Part shown: piece by piece, positions 53,665 to 62,121 of the stretch
How positions within the stretch are numbered: position 1 is the first letter of the stretch
Layout of the letters: every line of letters begins with the position of its first letter
Assembly: GCF_009601505.1 (NCBI RefSeq)
Contig: NZ_WITC01000057.1
Span: 62,001 to 126,000, forward strand
From: Sinorhizobium terangae
GTDB lineage: Bacteria; Pseudomonadota; Alphaproteobacteria; Rhizobiales; Rhizobiaceae
Direction of reading: 5' to 3'
Length of the DNA: 64,000 nt
The notes under the pieces: generated by a model
What the model was told of the DNA's origin: nothing
The model's database searches: none
What the model saw: the letters and a program-made list of their open reading frames with translations, nothing else
Translations under genes and position numbers: made by a program

Positions 53665-54903
53665 ATGCGTGTCAATTATGGGCAGGCCGTTTACGGAGAA
53701 AAGGAAATAGCAGCCGTTGTCGATGCCATGCGGACGTCGACCCAGATGGGCCGCGCGGTGAGAGGAATGGAGGAGCGTGTTGCGGCGCTCTTCGCCAAGC
53801 GGCACGGCATCATGGTCAATTCCGGATCTTCGGCCAATTACCTGGCCGTGGAGATGCTGCAGTTGCCGCAAGGCGCGGAAGTCATCACCCCCGCCCTGAC
53901 CTTCGCAACAACCGTCGCACCTATCGTCAGGGCGGGTCTCGTACCGGCATTCGTCGATGCGGCGGAGGCGACCTACAACATCGATGTCGACGCGATCGAA
54001 CGGATGATCTCGCCCAAAACCCGGGCCGTGATGATCCCGTCACTGATCGGCAATCTTCCGGATTGGGATCGCATTCGTGCGATTGCCGATGCGCATGGGC
54101 TATTCGTCGTCGAAGACAGTTGCGATACGCTCGGCGCCACCATCAAAGGCGCCAGCACCGGCAAGCGCTCCGATATCAGCACGACCAGCTTCTACGGCTC
54201 GCATGTGATTACGGCGGCCGGAAACGGCGGCATGCTCTGCGTCAATGACGATGAGCTGGCGCGCCGCGCCAGATTGATGCGGTCCTGGGGCCGCACCTCG
54301 TCACTGTTCGTCGATTCCGAGTCGGTCGAAAATCGTTTCAACGTCGACATCGACGGCTTCTCCTATGACGCGAAATTCGTGTTCGAGGCGCTCGGCTTCA
54401 ATTTGGAGCCCTCCGAGATGGGTGCCGCCTTCGGGCTTGTCCAGCTTGATAGGCTCGAAGAGAACATTGCCGCCCGGGAGCGCAACTTTGCCGCCCAGTT
54501 GGCCTTCTTCAAACAATACGAGGACTGGTTCATCCTGCCGCGGCAATTGCCCGAATCCCGTACCGGCTGGCTTGCCTTCCCGCTTACGGTGCGGCCGGAC
54601 GCGCCGTTTACCAGGCGCGATATGCAGATCTTCCTCGAACGCAGGGATATTCAGACTCGCCCCGTGTTCACCGGCAACATCCTGCGCCAACCGGCAATGC
54701 AAGGCGTCAACCGCCGGGTCTCGCAGGAAGGCTACCCTGTCGCGGACGCGGTGATGCGCGGCGGGATACTGCTCGCCTGTCATCACGGTCTCACGTCAGA
54801 GCAACTCGACCATATCCATTCGTCGTTCTGCGAGTTCGCCGACAGTTTCTCGGCGAAGCCGAAGGTGCGAATACCGCTGCAGGCGGGTGCTACTGGAATC
54901 TAA
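53665..54903 (+). CDS. RfbH/ColD-like PLP-dependent nucleotide-keto-deoxysugar 3-dehydratase
   Basis: The 412-residue enzyme belongs to the DegT fold but carries His180 (SFYGSH) where aminotransferases have Lys. This marks 3-deoxygenating dehydratases such as RfbH (E1) and ColD. True RfbH binds a [2Fe-2S] cluster through a cysteine cluster after its GRD-type motif. Here the equivalent segment (209-245, starting GRTSSLFVDSESVEN) has no cysteine. It therefore resembles ColD, which needs no Fe-S cluster or separate reductase. It follows rfbF and rfbG. The product would be CDP-4-keto-3,6-dideoxyglucose (inference). Confidence 0.85.
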   Translation: MRVNYGQAVYGEKEIAAVVDAMRTSTQMGRAVRGMEERVAALFAKRHGIMVNSGSSANYLAVEMLQLPQGAEVITPALTFATTVAPIVRAGLVPAFVDAAEATYNIDVDAIERMISPKTRAVMIPSLIGNLPDWDRIRAIADAHGLFVVEDSCDTLGATIKGASTGKRSDISTTSFYGSHVITAAGNGGMLCVNDDELARRARLMRSWGRTSSLFVDSESVENRFNVDIDGFSYDAKFVFEALGFNLEPSEMGAAFGLVQLDRLEENIAARERNFAAQLAFFKQYEDWFILPRQLPESRTGWLAFPLTVRPDAPFTRRDMQIFLERRDIQTRPVFTGNILRQPAMQGVNRRVSQEGYPVADAVMRGGILLACHHGLTSEQLDHIHSSFCEFADSFSAKPKVRIPLQAGATGI

Positions 54904-55125
54904 TGGAGCGAGGTGAGCAAGGAATATGCACAGGATTCCGCCCGCCTCTCAACTATCGGAGACAACCCCGTTCATTAGCTCGGGGCGACTCCGCGATGGC
55001 GATCCCGGCGGCACCGGAACATGGGTGAGGCGCTCAAGGAGGGCGGTAATGCTTCGCAGTTCCTGAGCGGCACGCAGGTTTCGCTCTCATGATCAAGGCG
55101 CAACAAAGCAGGCTGGTCCAAGTCG

Positions 55126-56127
55126 ATGGCGCGTATTCTCATAACCGGTGGCGCAGGCTTCGTCGGCTCGCATCTTGCGAGGGCTTGCCTTGAGGCCGGC
55201 CACCAGGTTCACCTCATCGTCCGACCCGGCTCCGACGACAGCCGGATCCAGGACCTGCGTGTCGGTGTCATCCGACACAATTTTGACCTGCAATCAGAGA
55301 CAGCGCTCAAACATTGTCTTTCTGACGCAGAGCCCGAGTGCATCTTTCACCTCGCGGCCCGTCCGCGTCGGCCGGAAGCTCCCGACTTCTCCGACGCCAG
55401 GGATGCGATGCGAGAGCAGGTGCAAGTGCTGGTCGGCTTGCTGAGCGCAGCCGCAGCCGCGCCCCGTCCTCCAAGAGCGATGATCCGGACCGGCTCGCTC
55501 GCCGAATATGGCTCCGCACAGGCGCCCTTTCAGGAGGAGACACGCGAAATGCCGGTCAACGCCTACGGCGCCGAACTCGTGGCTGCCACACACTTGGTCG
55601 GCGCTCTTCAGCGTCGCCTTCCGTTCCCGGTCATCACCGCCCGCCTCGCCCTGGTCTACGGCTCCTGGCAGTCGACCGCCTATCTCCTGCCATGGCTCGT
55701 TACCCGATGCCTGGCCGGAGAGACCTCGATGGTCCGACATCCGGAGGATCGGCGTGATCTGATCTATATCGACGACGCTGTGGGCGGGCTCCTCCGCGTG
55801 GCAGCGGCGCAGCTGCCTGGCGGCACGGTCATCAATATCGGCACCGGTTTTGCTCCGACGATGCGTGACGTCGCCCGGCTGATCATTGCCGAAACGGGCG
55901 CCGATCCGACACGCGTTGAATACGGTCCGGCGGACGGTTCGTCCGGCATTCCGGATTTCCGCGCCGTCACCGCCTTGGCCCGAAACCTGCTCGGGTGGAG
56001 CGCATCCACTCCGCTGGCGGAGGGGCTCGTGCGGACCGTCGCCTGGTATCGCGAGCACCTGCGCTTGCAGGAGCCGCAGAATCAATTGGCGGGCACATCA
56101 CGCCGGGAACGAACGGGAGCTCCATAG
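55126..56127 (+). CDS. NAD-dependent epimerase/dehydratase-like protein with altered active site
   Basis: This 333-residue extended SDR has GGAGFVGSHLA at residues 8-18. The active-site region is SLAEYG, then NAYGAEL, where Tyr147 is present but the usual Lys four residues on is Leu151. Position suggests it acts on the CDP-keto-dideoxysugar, as the abequose/paratose reductases (RfbJ/RfbS) do. The lost Lys makes ordinary SDR catalysis doubtful, so a changed mechanism, binding role or inactive enzyme is possible. It lies 222 bases after the dehydratase gene and overlaps the next gene by one base. Confidence 0.75.
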   Translation: MARILITGGAGFVGSHLARACLEAGHQVHLIVRPGSDDSRIQDLRVGVIRHNFDLQSETALKHCLSDAEPECIFHLAARPRRPEAPDFSDARDAMREQVQVLVGLLSAAAAAPRPPRAMIRTGSLAEYGSAQAPFQEETREMPVNAYGAELVAATHLVGALQRRLPFPVITARLALVYGSWQSTAYLLPWLVTRCLAGETSMVRHPEDRRDLIYIDDAVGGLLRVAAAQLPGGTVINIGTGFAPTMRDVARLIIAETGADPTRVEYGPADGSSGIPDFRAVTALARNLLGWSASTPLAEGLVRTVAWYREHLRLQEPQNQLAGTSRRERTGAP

Positions 56128-57116
56128 TGGCCGACAAGAAGCCGTTGATTTCTGTCCTTGTACCAGCGTTCAACGAGGAGGCGAACGTCCGGCGAGCCTA
56201 TGCCGCCATCGTGGATGCGTTCGGCGAAATGCCCGGCTACGGCTATGAGATTATCTTCACTGACAATCATTCATCGGACCGTACCTTCCAGATCCTCCAG
56301 GAGATTGCGCGCGAGGATCGCCGTGTCCGCGTCATCCGTTTCAGCCGCAATGTCGGATATCAGCGCTCGCTCCTCGTTGCGTACAAGGCGGCGACTGGCG
56401 ATTGCGCCGTTCAGATCGATTGCGATCTCCAGGATCCGCCGAACCGCATACCTCAGATGGCGGCGCTATGGCGGCAGGGACATCAGGTCGTCTACGGAAT
56501 TCGCCGCTCGCTCACGGATGACTGGTTCACCGCCTTCCTGAGGCGTGCTTTCTACCGATGCATCAACGCCTTGAGCGAAGACGACCTCCCCCTGAACGTC
56601 GGTGAATTCCGCCTGGTCGACAGGCGCATCCTGGATGAGTTGCGCCGGGTCGACGACACGTCGCCCTATTTGCGCGGGCTGATCAGCGCAATGGGCTTCT
56701 CCCAAATCGGTTTCGAATATGACCGCGAGGCGCGGGTGGCGGGTGAAAGCAAGTTTCCGTTCAGGGCCATGTTCTCGCTGGCCGTCGACGGCATTCTCAA
56801 CCATTCGCTGACGCCGCTGCGGATTGCCTCGATGACCAGCCTGATCATGGGAACAGCAACCTTCCTGCTGCTCATCGGCTACGTCATCGGCAAACTGGTT
56901 TTCGGCCAGGAATGGCCTGCAGGTTTTGCGACGACAACGATCCTGATCCTGCTCTCCATCACGCTGAACGCGATCTTCCTTGGGATTATTGGCGAATATA
57001 TCGGACGGATATTCATGCAATCCAAGCGACGTCCGACACCGATAATCGAGGCGAGCTTGAACGACGAATTCCACAGCCAGCCAGAGCATGCGCCGTCGAG
57101 AGTGGGGTCAGCCTGA
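56127..57116 (+). CDS. Glycosyltransferase family 2, GtrB/DPM1-like
   Basis: The 329-residue protein has the GT2 fold with ISVLVPAFNEEANV at the start, DXD-type motif QIDCDLQDPP (near residue 100), and two C-terminal membrane helices (about 230-250 and 265-290). This is the GtrB type, which makes undecaprenyl-phosphate sugar. The start is GTG 56127, overlapping the TAG stop of the previous gene, with CGGGAG eight bases before. It is directly followed by gtrA-like gene. Its sugar is likely one of the locus-specific hexoses. Confidence 0.88.
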   Translation: MADKKPLISVLVPAFNEEANVRRAYAAIVDAFGEMPGYGYEIIFTDNHSSDRTFQILQEIAREDRRVRVIRFSRNVGYQRSLLVAYKAATGDCAVQIDCDLQDPPNRIPQMAALWRQGHQVVYGIRRSLTDDWFTAFLRRAFYRCINALSEDDLPLNVGEFRLVDRRILDELRRVDDTSPYLRGLISAMGFSQIGFEYDREARVAGESKFPFRAMFSLAVDGILNHSLTPLRIASMTSLIMGTATFLLLIGYVIGKLVFGQEWPAGFATTTILILLSITLNAIFLGIIGEYIGRIFMQSKRRPTPIIEASLNDEFHSQPEHAPSRVGSA

Positions 57117-57517
57117 TGCGCAATCTTCTCGTCCGCTACACCTTCGGCCGGCAAGAAAGCATCGACAGGTTGCTGCGCTTTGCCACTGTTGGTGCGGTCA
57201 CTACGACGATCGATTTCGGTCTCTTCACGGGTCTATTTGCCGCCGGCGCCGCACCAGGCCACGCTAACATCCTATCCTATTCCTGCGGCATTCTCGTAAG
57301 TTATGTTCTCAACCGGTCGTGGACTTTCCGCGCACGGCACAGTCAGATTCAGGCGTTGAAGTTCGTCCTCGGCACGCTTACCGGCCTCGTGATCTCGACC
57401 TTTTTGGTCGCGCTGCTGGCGACGTTCATCCCACCGCCTCTTGCTAAAATTCTGAGCGTTCCTGTGGTCTTCGCCTGGAACTATCTCGTCGCACTCCTGT
57501 GGGTCTTTCGGGCCTGA
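57116..57517 (+). CDS. GtrA-family membrane protein
   Basis: This 133-residue protein has four helices, with RFATVGAVTTTIDFGLF and VSYVLNRSWTF as family landmarks. GtrA proteins are thought to flip polyprenyl-linked sugars to the periplasm. It overlaps the GtrB-like gene by one base. Together with the GT39-like protein at 49524-51155 it could form a three-part system that decorates the glycan after export. Confidence 0.88.
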   Translation: MRNLLVRYTFGRQESIDRLLRFATVGAVTTTIDFGLFTGLFAAGAAPGHANILSYSCGILVSYVLNRSWTFRARHSQIQALKFVLGTLTGLVISTFLVALLATFIPPPLAKILSVPVVFAWNYLVALLWVFRA

Positions 57518-57692
57518 TGGACACGCCGAAACGCGCGATGGTTTTGCGTCAATGACATGCGCGGCAAGAAAATGAACGGTGCACGAGCGCATCGCACTGA
57601 AGCATTGAGGCATTAGAGAATTAGAGCAATAGAGCGAACCCCTGCCCCCGCCCATTGCGGCTTTCAAGGGATTCCGAACGGGAGGATTTTCC

Positions 57693-60600
57693 ATGGCAAC
57701 GATCACCGGCACATCCGGAAACAACACCCTGATCGGCACGGATCAAGACGACACGATTATCGGCGCGGGCGGTGACGATCTCATTCAGGGACTGGAAGGG
57801 GCGGACGTCATCGACGGCGGCGCGGGCATCGACACGGCCGACTATCGGGAGAAGACGGCAGGGATCACCGTCACGCTCAACGGGATCAATGATGCGGTAG
57901 TGACGGTCGGCGGTGTTGCCGAGGACATTCTACGCAAGATAGAAAACATCTATGGCGGCTCGGGTGACGACACCATCACCGGCGACGCGCAAAACAACCT
58001 TTTTAGAGGCGGGGGCGGTAGCGACGTGCTTGACGGCGGCGCCGGCAACGACACGGTCGACTATACCGACAAGACGACGTCGGTCGTGGTCACCCTGGGG
58101 GGCGCGACACCTACCACGGTGTTCGTCAACGGTCTCGCCGAGGACACCATCAGCAACTTCGAGAACGCTTATGGCGGCTCGGGCGATGACATCCTGACCG
58201 GCAATGGTCAGGCCAACACCTTACGCGGCGAGGCCGGAAACGACACGCTTGACGGCGGCGGTGGCGACGATTCCCTCTTCGGCGGCGCCGGCAACGACAC
58301 GGTCGACGGCGGCGCCGGGGTCGACACTTTTGATCTCCGGGAGAAGACGGATGCGATCGTCCTGACGCTCGACGGCGCCAATGACTCCACTGTCTTTGTT
58401 GGCGGTGTTGCGGAGGATACGATCCGCAACATCGAGAACATCGTCGGCGGATCGGCGGGCGACACGCTCACGGGCGATGCCGGCGCCAACAAGCTTTCGG
58501 GCGCGCGCGGCAATGATTGGCTGCGGGGCGGCGACGGGGCCGATATCCTGGACGGCGGCGAGGACATCGACACCGCCGATTACAGCGACAAGACAGCCGC
58601 CATCGCCGTGACGTTGAACGGCAGCGGTCTGGCCACTGTAACCGTAGGCGGAGTCGCCGAGGACACGATTGCGAAAATCGAAAGCATCGTCGGCGGATCG
58701 GCGGGCGACACGCTCACGGGCGATACTGCCGCCAACACGTTCCGCGGGGGTCTCGGTGCCGACGTGTTGGATGGCGGTGACGGCAGCGACACCGCCGATT
58801 TCAGCGACAAGACTCAATCCGTTGTCATCGCACTCAACGGTGCTACCAACGCCGTCGCGACTATTGGCGGAACGGCAGAGGACACGGTCCGCAACATCGA
58901 GAACATCATCAGCGGATCGGGCAACGATCAACTCACCGGCGATGCGGCCGCGAACACCTTCCGCGGCGGCCTCGGTGCAGACGTATTGGATGGTGGTGCC
59001 GGCGTCGATACAGCCGATTATAGCGACAAGACGGCGTCCGTGGTCGTCAGTTTGGCCGGCGCGAACGCCGTCACGGTGTCCGTCGGCGGCGTTGCGGAGG
59101 ATACGCTTCGCAACATTGAGAACATCATCGGCGGCTCGGGTAACGACGTCCTCGCAGGCGACGGTTCTGCGAACGTACTCGATGGGGCGGGCGGCAGCGA
59201 CACCGTGGATTATTCCGCGTCGACCAAGCAGATCGCGGTCACGCTCAACGGCTCCAACAACTCATCAGTCCTCGTCGGCGGTATCGCAGAGGACACCATC
59301 CGCAACATCGAGAATGTAACAGGTGGCGCCGTCTCAGACGTAATCACCGGCGACGCGCAAGCGAACGTCATCAATGGCGGCGCGGGCGGCGACCTTCTCA
59401 AGGGTGCAGGTGGCCTCGACGTCATCGACGGAGGTATTGGTTCCGATACGATCGATTTCAGTGACAAGACCGCCGCGGTGGTCCTGGCGCTGGCGGGGAC
59501 GGCCAACGCCATCGCAACAGTCGGCGGCGTTGCCGAGGACACGGTGCGCAACATCGAGAACGTATTCGGGGGTGCCGGCGCAGACGTCCTGACGGGCGAC
59601 GCCGGCAGCAATACGCTGCGCGGTGGCGGGGGCACCGATAGTCTCGACGGCGGAGCGGGTATCGACACAGCCGACTATAGGGACAAGACGAAGTCCATAG
59701 CTGTTACGCTCGACGGCGCCAACGCCGTGACCGTCAAGGTCAACGGCGTGATCGAAGACACGATCCAGAACTTCGAGAATATCTCCGGTGGCTCCGCCGG
59801 TGATACACTCACCGGTGACAGCCAGGCCAATGCACTGCTCGGCAATGATGGCGGCGACACCCTGAAGGGCGGCCTGGGCAAGGACGTGCTGGACGGCGGC
59901 GACGGCGCGGATACGGCCGACTACCTGGAGAAGACCGATGCAATCAACGTCAGTCTCAACGGCACGGCCAATGCGAGCGTCTTCGTCGGCGGCATAGCCG
60001 AGGACACCGTCAGAGGCATCGAGAATATTTTATCGGGATCCGGCAACGACACGCTCGTCGGCGATGCCGCAAACAATCTGTTCCGGGGCGCGCTTGGATC
60101 TGATTTCATCGACGGTGGCGCGGGCGCCGACACCGCAGACTATCGCGAGAAGAGCGCCGCAGTCCGGGTGACCCTCAACGGATCGAGCGACAGTTTTGTT
60201 TTCGTTGGGAACACCGCTGAAGACACCATCCGCAACATCGAGAACGTGTTTGGTGGTAAGGGCAATGACACGCTGACTGGCGACGATCTCGCTAACCGGC
60301 TCGACGGCAATGACAACAAGGACCTGCTCACAGGTGGCGGCGGAGTGGACACGCTCGATGGCGGCGCGGGCGTCGACACGGCAAGCTATCGCGACAAGAG
60401 CGCGTCGGTCTCCGTCACCCTCAATGGCGCCACGACTGCGACCGTCACGGTTGGAGGCGTGGCCGAGGATACGGTCCGCAACATCGAGAATGTCTGGGGC
60501 GGGACCGGCAACGACACTCTCAATGGCGACGGGACCGCCAATCTCCTTTCGGGCGGCGGCGGAAGCGATGCCCTGTTCGGGGGCTCGGGGGCTGACACCT

Positions 60601-60908
60601 TCCAGTTCGATTTCGCCCTGGGAGCGACAAATGTGGACACGATCTCGGATTTTGCCCCGGAGGATACGCTCGCCTTGTCCGCAAGCGTCTTCACGGCGCT
60701 GAACCCCGGCTTTCTCGCCAGCACGCAATTCTACGCGGCGGCCGGGGCAACCACGGCGCAGGATACGAACACCAGGATCATCTATGATACGGTCACCGGC
60801 TCGCTCTATTACGATGCCGACGGCAGTCTTTCCGGTGCCACAGCCGTGAAGTTCGCCGCACTGTCGACGCATCCGGGCCTGACATCAGGAGATATACTCG
60901 TCGTGTAA
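57693..60908 (+). CDS. RTX calcium-binding repeat protein, probably type I secreted
   Basis: This 1071-residue protein has no signal peptide and consists of twelve tandem copies of a unit of about 73 to 91 residues. Each unit starts DTADYxxKT and contains a VGGVAEDT-type stretch, RNIENI and glycine-aspartate nonapeptides such as GGSGDDTLTG that bind calcium. Copies begin at about residues 48, 121, 212 and then roughly every 73-82. A C-terminal region rich in ADTFQFDF-like and VKFAALS residues resembles type I secretion signals. GGGAGGA precedes the ATG. No transporter for it is encoded here. Confidence 0.9.
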   Translation: MATITGTSGNNTLIGTDQDDTIIGAGGDDLIQGLEGADVIDGGAGIDTADYREKTAGITVTLNGINDAVVTVGGVAEDILRKIENIYGGSGDDTITGDAQNNLFRGGGGSDVLDGGAGNDTVDYTDKTTSVVVTLGGATPTTVFVNGLAEDTISNFENAYGGSGDDILTGNGQANTLRGEAGNDTLDGGGGDDSLFGGAGNDTVDGGAGVDTFDLREKTDAIVLTLDGANDSTVFVGGVAEDTIRNIENIVGGSAGDTLTGDAGANKLSGARGNDWLRGGDGADILDGGEDIDTADYSDKTAAIAVTLNGSGLATVTVGGVAEDTIAKIESIVGGSAGDTLTGDTAANTFRGGLGADVLDGGDGSDTADFSDKTQSVVIALNGATNAVATIGGTAEDTVRNIENIISGSGNDQLTGDAAANTFRGGLGADVLDGGAGVDTADYSDKTASVVVSLAGANAVTVSVGGVAEDTLRNIENIIGGSGNDVLAGDGSANVLDGAGGSDTVDYSASTKQIAVTLNGSNNSSVLVGGIAEDTIRNIENVTGGAVSDVITGDAQANVINGGAGGDLLKGAGGLDVIDGGIGSDTIDFSDKTAAVVLALAGTANAIATVGGVAEDTVRNIENVFGGAGADVLTGDAGSNTLRGGGGTDSLDGGAGIDTADYRDKTKSIAVTLDGANAVTVKVNGVIEDTIQNFENISGGSAGDTLTGDSQANALLGNDGGDTLKGGLGKDVLDGGDGADTADYLEKTDAINVSLNGTANASVFVGGIAEDTVRGIENILSGSGNDTLVGDAANNLFRGALGSDFIDGGAGADTADYREKSAAVRVTLNGSSDSFVFVGNTAEDTIRNIENVFGGKGNDTLTGDDLANRLDGNDNKDLLTGGGGVDTLDGGAGVDTASYRDKSASVSVTLNGATTATVTVGGVAEDTVRNIENVWGGTGNDTLNGDGTANLLSGGGGSDALFGGSGADTFQFDFALGATNVDTISDFAPEDTLALSASVFTALNPGFLASTQFYAAAGATTAQDTNTRIIYDTVTGSLYYDADGSLSGATAVKFAALSTHPGLTSGDILVV

Positions 60909-61020
60909 CGAGCGCTGCTGGACCCATGTGTCGTGTCAGAGGCGGAGTTTATTTTCCGATCCGTGCTGGCGCTGCAAAATGGGGCGGAGCAAACAGCCAC
61001 TGCTGCAGACGTGCCGAAGT

Positions 61021-61872
61021 TCAGGAGGCGCGGAAATCCAGCACGAGCTTTTCGATCTCTGATCCCCCGCCCACGCGCTCCAGTACGGCGAACGAGCCGT
61101 CCTCCTTGAGTTCAAACAGCGTGCCGGCATTCTCCTGCGCGCGGTTCGTGCGCGCAATCATGACCAAGGCACCCGGACCGCGGAGATAGGAATGGATATT
61201 CCCAATTGCGGTCCGGATCTGATCCGGGGAAAAATAGTTTGTATTCAGAATGTTGGCGGCACGCACCAGATCAAACCGACGGACAAAGTGCTGTGACCGA
61301 CGCATGATATCATTTTCTTCGAACTCTATTTCCCCATTCGACGGCAATGATCGGGTAATCATTTTCACTGGCCTGCTCATCCCGGCCCTTATGCGCGAAC
61401 GCAGGCGCGGGCGCAGCAGCTTGCGGCCAAGGACAAGTGGAATGAATGCCAGCGTCACGTAGTCCAGCCTTCGGACCCATGGACGAATTATGATGCCCGA
61501 GACGTCATATTGCAGCGGCCACCCCTCCGGATCGCACAGAATTTTGAGGCCCGGACCCAGTTCAACGATGTGCGCCTCGATGAAGAGATCCGTTGCCGTG
61601 ATGCGGGCAGCAGCGCCACACCCCTTCAAGAAGCTGGCGAGTTCCACAGTCGTCAACCCCGTGGAAACCCCGACATCCAGCACTTCGTGAAGCGAGCCCG
61701 TACGCTGCTCGATAAGCGGTCGAAACGCGACTTCCAGCTCACGAAAGCGCGAAGGCCGCGTCAGCTTAAAGGTGCCGTTTCGCATCTTCAGCTTGGCGAA
61801 GAAGGCCGATTCCGACGCCGAATCGATCGTATCGGCGCTTGATGAATAGAACTTGCTAGCACTCACGGTCAT
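61021..61872 (-). CDS. Class I SAM-dependent methyltransferase
   Basis: The 283-residue protein has motif I VLDVGVSTGLTTVEL near residue 64 and the CheR-like block QHFVRRFDLVRAANILNTNY near residue 197. No signal or membrane segment was seen. It is on the minus strand, convergent with the RTX gene and 112 bases from its stop, and downstream of the pectate-lyase-like gene on the same strand. It could methylate a sugar or a protein; the substrate is unknown. Confidence 0.8.
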   Translation of the reverse strand: MTVSASKFYSSSADTIDSASESAFFAKLKMRNGTFKLTRPSRFRELEVAFRPLIEQRTGSLHEVLDVGVSTGLTTVELASFLKGCGAAARITATDLFIEAHIVELGPGLKILCDPEGWPLQYDVSGIIIRPWVRRLDYVTLAFIPLVLGRKLLRPRLRSRIRAGMSRPVKMITRSLPSNGEIEFEENDIMRRSQHFVRRFDLVRAANILNTNYFSPDQIRTAIGNIHSYLRGPGALVMIARTNRAQENAGTLFELKEDGSFAVLERVGGGSEIEKLVLDFRAS

Positions 61873-61921
61873 GGCTTGCTAATCCGTCTTCAGGACAAAA
61901 TCATGCAGCAATTCAAAGTAC

Positions 61922-61963
61922 TACAGCGACCTTTGCGCGTCCGATTGGACGCGCGGTTCTGTA
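61922..61963. repeat. RIME-type palindrome, imperfect copy
   Basis: TACAGCGAC at the left and GGTTCTGTA at the right frame the stem GCGCGTCC-GATT-GGACGCGC. This is the same module as at 49484-49521 and 2024-2052. It lies upstream of the methyltransferase gene and downstream of the lyase gene, on the same strand. Confidence 0.75.
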
Positions 61964-62121
61964 GATATCATCACCTGTACTCATAAGCGTCTCCGTGCGC
62001 CCCCAACGCGCATTTTCAAACATTTGCGTAATGCCAAGATCCACTGCAGCATGATCGGAAATTACGGTCTGAAAGGGCGACGTTGCAGCGAATAAGGAGA
62101 GGATCTTAGGCCGCAACCAAA

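Noticed and set aside
55995-56126. N-terminal extension of the GtrB-like glycosyltransferase
   Set aside because: It overlaps the upstream SDR gene and has no homology; the GTG at 56127 overlapping the stop is typical coupling.
57601-57640. Short GCATT/TTAGAG-like near-repeats before the RTX gene
   Set aside because: The similarity is only a few bases per unit and has no clear period, so it is not listed as a repeat.
57840-60600. Regularly spaced direct repeats that might suggest a CRISPR array or minisatellite
   Set aside because: They stay in one reading frame and encode RTX repeats of 73-91 residues; no conserved short repeat with unique spacers is present.
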